From positions 1 to 64,000 of the forward strand of contig PCUU01000075.1 in the NCBI GenBank assembly GCA_002786855.1: DNA of 64,000 nt. Reading direction: 5' to 3'. The stretch's first letter is position 1. The number at the start of each line of letters is the position of its first letter. The translations under genes were made by a program, and so were the position numbers. The notes beneath the pieces are model-generated. The model made no database searches and was not told the DNA's origin. It worked only from the letters and a program-made list of their open reading frames with translations. Below are positions 62,162 to 64,000 of the stretch, in pieces. This DNA comes from Cytophagales bacterium CG12_big_fil_rev_8_21_14_0_65_40_12. GTDB lineage: Bacteria; Bacteroidota; Bacteroidia; Cytophagales; Cyclobacteriaceae.

Positions 62162-62727
62162 CAGCTTATCTCAATATCAAACTCACTTAAAAGCGTAAGT
62201 ACAGCAGGCACTGAGAATTTGGCCTTTTTAAGTTTGTTGTTCCGTGGGTTGAATTGATAGCCATGGGCATCTCTAAAATCTACTTTAGAAAGATCACAAT
62301 CATTGAATGTGCTGCCAGAGAGATTTGAGCCACTAAAATTTGATGCAGAAAGATCAGTTTTCACAAAATCGCATTCTTTGATTTCGCTATTGAGGAAGCG
62401 AGTATTCGTAATTTTCAGACCCATAAAATTACAATAGCTGATCTGGCAATTATCGAATGAGAAAGAGAGCAACATCTTGCTGATATGCTCAAAATCAATC
62501 CCGCTTAACTTGCAGCCTTTAAAACTGACTTCCTGCCATTTGGCGTTGATCACTTTTGCCTGCGATAGATTACAATCCTCAAAGTGGCAGTTTTCGAAGT
62601 GGGCTTGGCCTAAATCTGCTTTGCTAAAGTCACAATGCTTGAATGTGCAACTATCGTAAAAATTGCCTCTAAAGGATTGCTCTTTAAAGTCTTCTTTTTC
62701 AAATGTGATTTCGCTATGCTCCGTCAT
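62161..62727 (-). CDS. Pentapeptide-repeat protein
   Basis: This 188-residue protein shows A(D/N)LXX-like repeats over most of its length ('CDFSKADLGQAHFENCHFED', 'LSASNFSGSNLSGSTFNDCD'). It has no signal peptide. The repeat layout resembles Qnr/McbG-type DNA-gyrase protection proteins, which form a right-handed beta-helix that mimics DNA. Function cannot be claimed without experiments. The downstream membrane protein gene overlaps its stop. Confidence 0.85.
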   Translation of the reverse strand: MTEHSEITFEKEDFKEQSFRGNFYDSCTFKHCDFSKADLGQAHFENCHFEDCNLSQAKVINAKWQEVSFKGCKLSGIDFEHISKMLLSFSFDNCQISYCNFMGLKITNTRFLNSEIKECDFVKTDLSASNFSGSNLSGSTFNDCDLSKVDFRDAHGYQFNPRNNKLKKAKFSVPAVLTLLSEFDIEIS

Positions 62728-62742
62728 AGTCCTAAATATTGA

Positions 62743-62770
62743 GGGTTGAGATTAATATTAACCTCAACCC
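62743..62770. promoter_or_regulatory. 28-base near-perfect palindrome upstream of the pentapeptide gene
   Basis: The two halves (GGGTTGAG and CTCAACCC at the ends, TTAATATTAA at the centre) pair except at one position. It lies 16 to 43 bases before the pentapeptide ATG. It could be an operator or a hairpin at the 3' end of the M61 transcript. Confidence 0.5.
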
Positions 62771-62792
62771 TGACTCCTGTTTATCCGATTCC

Positions 62793-62830
62793 CTGATAAC
62801 TGATAACTGATAACTGATAACTGATAACTG
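62793..62830. repeat. 7-base tandem repeat
   Basis: CTGATAA occurs 5.4 times without interruption. It lies between the pentapeptide gene and the M61 stop. Copy number could vary by slippage. Confidence 0.9.
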
Positions 62831-62834
62831 CCGC

Positions 62835-64000
62835 CTACCTTTTCTTCAACCAAGCCTCTCTCCTCGCTTTTGCTTGGGCATTGGCGTTTGCATTGATGGC
62901 CGTGGCAAATTGCTGCGCTTCTTCCAAGATCAAGGTTGCAGTTTTTTCATCACCCCACATTTTGCTGAACTTGATTTCAATGCTGTCACCAGGTTTGTGA
63001 GCGGCCAGAATTTCGTTGATGTTTGAATCGTCTTTAAGTTCTTTACCTGCTATGCTTAGAATTATATCTTCCGCTTCAACCCCCGCTTTATAAATCGCTG
63101 AGCCTACACTAGCATTGCTTGTAAGTTGCCAACCGTCTCTCAGTTTTCGAATATTGCCACCCAAGCTGGCTTTTCCTGCGCCTGTATTTTGAAAATTCAC
63201 TCCCATTTTTTCGAAGAGTCCGGCAAAATCAGGTGCTTGGCTATCAAAAATATACTTGCCGAAAAAGTCGTTGGCAAAGGTTTCTCCTGCATATTCTGCC
63301 AAACGCGCTTGCAAATCGCGAACGGTGTATGGAATTTCTGGCTTACCATGATTTGCCCAAACATGCTTCATATAATCATCGAGGTTTTTGCCATTGTCCA
63401 TGGTGCGCAATGACATATCGAGCGCCAAACCAAGCACAGAACCATAAGTATAATAGCTGATGAAGATATTGCTGAGGTTGGTAGGATCAATCGAAGTAGC
63501 AGCATCCACAAAAGGGGCTTGATAACTCATTTCAATTGGATTGTTGTAACTCCTGCCTGGGGCATTCATCACATAGCCGACACTTCCGCCTAAACCTCGC
63601 ACATATTGATCAGCTGTTATGCTACCCGAGCGGGCTTGCATCAAAGCTGTATAATAGCTGGTGAAACCTTCGGCAAACCAAAGTTCGCCACTCATATTAG
63701 CGTCTTCAAAACTAAAAGGCTCAAGTGATTTCGGACGAATTCGCTCAACATTCCAGCAATGGAAAAACTCATGTGAAATGGTACCCATGGATGTGGTAGC
63801 CAAAGGTCTTTCTACAGGTAAACCACTGACCACATAGGTGGAATTTCTATGTTCCATTCCATCGCCACTGGCATTGGGCATATAGCAAGAAAGGAATACA
63901 TATTCGCCAAAATCATAGCTTGGCAATTCTCCAAAAACAGCCCTTTGCTGTTCAACAATGCCAATCAATTCATCGAAGTAGCGGTCTACTTCTTTGTCGG
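62835..64000 (-). CDS. M61 glycyl aminopeptidase family metallopeptidase (3' part, runs off window)
   Basis: The reading frame is open to the window's end, so the N-terminal part of the protein is outside. The visible part has the zinc motif 'HEFFHCWN' (HExxH) followed by 'WFAEGFTSYYTALM', as in M61 peptidases. A C-terminal PDZ domain has 'GSAIYKAGVEAEDIILSIAGKEL'-type features (about 300-330 of the visible part). It probably acts in the periplasm. Substrates are unknown. Its start cannot be placed. Confidence 0.9.
   Translation of the reverse strand, partial: DKEVDRYFDELIGIVEQQRAVFGELPSYDFGEYVFLSCYMPNASGDGMEHRNSTYVVSGLPVERPLATTSMGTISHEFFHCWNVERIRPKSLEPFSFEDANMSGELWFAEGFTSYYTALMQARSGSITADQYVRGLGGSVGYVMNAPGRSYNNPIEMSYQAPFVDAATSIDPTNLSNIFISYYTYGSVLGLALDMSLRTMDNGKNLDDYMKHVWANHGKPEIPYTVRDLQARLAEYAGETFANDFFGKYIFDSQAPDFAGLFEKMGVNFQNTGAGKASLGGNIRKLRDGWQLTSNASVGSAIYKAGVEAEDIILSIAGKELKDDSNINEILAAHKPGDSIEIKFSKMWGDEKTATLILEEAQQFATAINANANAQAKARREAWLKKR

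Noticed and set aside
62161-62727. Quinolone resistance gene of the qnr type
   Set aside because: The pentapeptide pattern is shared by many proteins. Qnr-specific loops cannot be confirmed by eye, so only the family is called.
1-64000. tRNA, rRNA, prophage, IS element or replication origin
   Set aside because: None could be recognised: no transposase, integrase or phage structural gene, no tRNA-like arms with a T-loop, and no DnaA-box cluster.

Overview
The window looks like a piece of a marine-type Bacteroidota chromosome, most likely order Cytophagales. The grounds are type IX secretion (T9SS) cargo and the accessory protein PorQ, several TonB-dependent receptors and lipoproteins, the bacillithiol enzyme BshA, Bacteroidota-type TAnnTTTG promoter boxes and a low GC content. 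The taxonomic placement is an inference; no rRNA or tRNA gene was seen.

Layout. (1) 1-12.9 kb: two tandem giant paralogous T9SS-exported surface proteins with four and three copies of a ~450-residue module. (2) 12.9-22.2 kb: housekeeping and proteostasis genes (DUF2520 oxidoreductase-like, OmpA/PD40 lipoprotein-like, lon, porQ, hslU, argH). (3) 22.2-26.05 kb: an accessory island between the convergent 3' ends of argH and a serine hydrolase gene. It holds a HipBST-type kinase toxin system, a MntA/HepT (MNT-HEPN) toxin-antitoxin pair and an orphan secreted protein. The 3' tail of argH is duplicated beyond the HipBST cassette, and the 3' tail of the serine hydrolase gene is duplicated beyond the orphan-gene cassette, with no recombinase in sight. 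(4) 27.3-33.7 kb: a DUF547 lipoprotein, then a cobalamin riboswitch-controlled btuF-btuC-btuD-btuB operon read on the minus strand. (5) 33.7-36.3 kb: a repeat-flanked locus encoding a tiny secreted two-cysteine protein, a beta-propeller lipoprotein and a CxxC lipoprotein, with a terminator-like hairpin after the first gene. (6) 36.3-41.4 kb: FKBP isomerase, a low-molecular-weight phosphatase-like protein, a SYLF protein, an AlbA_2 protein and an AAA ATPase/VWA pair. (7) 41.7-55.9 kb: small envelope proteins, an SDR-like protein, bshA, a GH3-serine hydrolase fusion, mutL with two rhomboid proteases, an MG2/TonB-plug protein, rlmN and a thioesterase. (8) 56-64 kb: a lone SusC-like receptor, clpB, small proteins, a pentapeptide-repeat protein and the 3' part of an M61 peptidase running off the window.

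How genes work together. Lon, HslU and ClpB with the FKBP isomerase cover protein quality control. PorQ serves the T9SS that exports the giant proteins. The btu operon is a complete vitamin B12 uptake route from outer membrane to cytoplasm under one riboswitch. The most unusual part is the 22.2-26.05 kb island, where two small gene cassettes sit at gene 3' ends with the host gene's tail duplicated. The second candidate for an undescribed system is the microprotein/propeller/CxxC locus at 34.1-36.0 kb.
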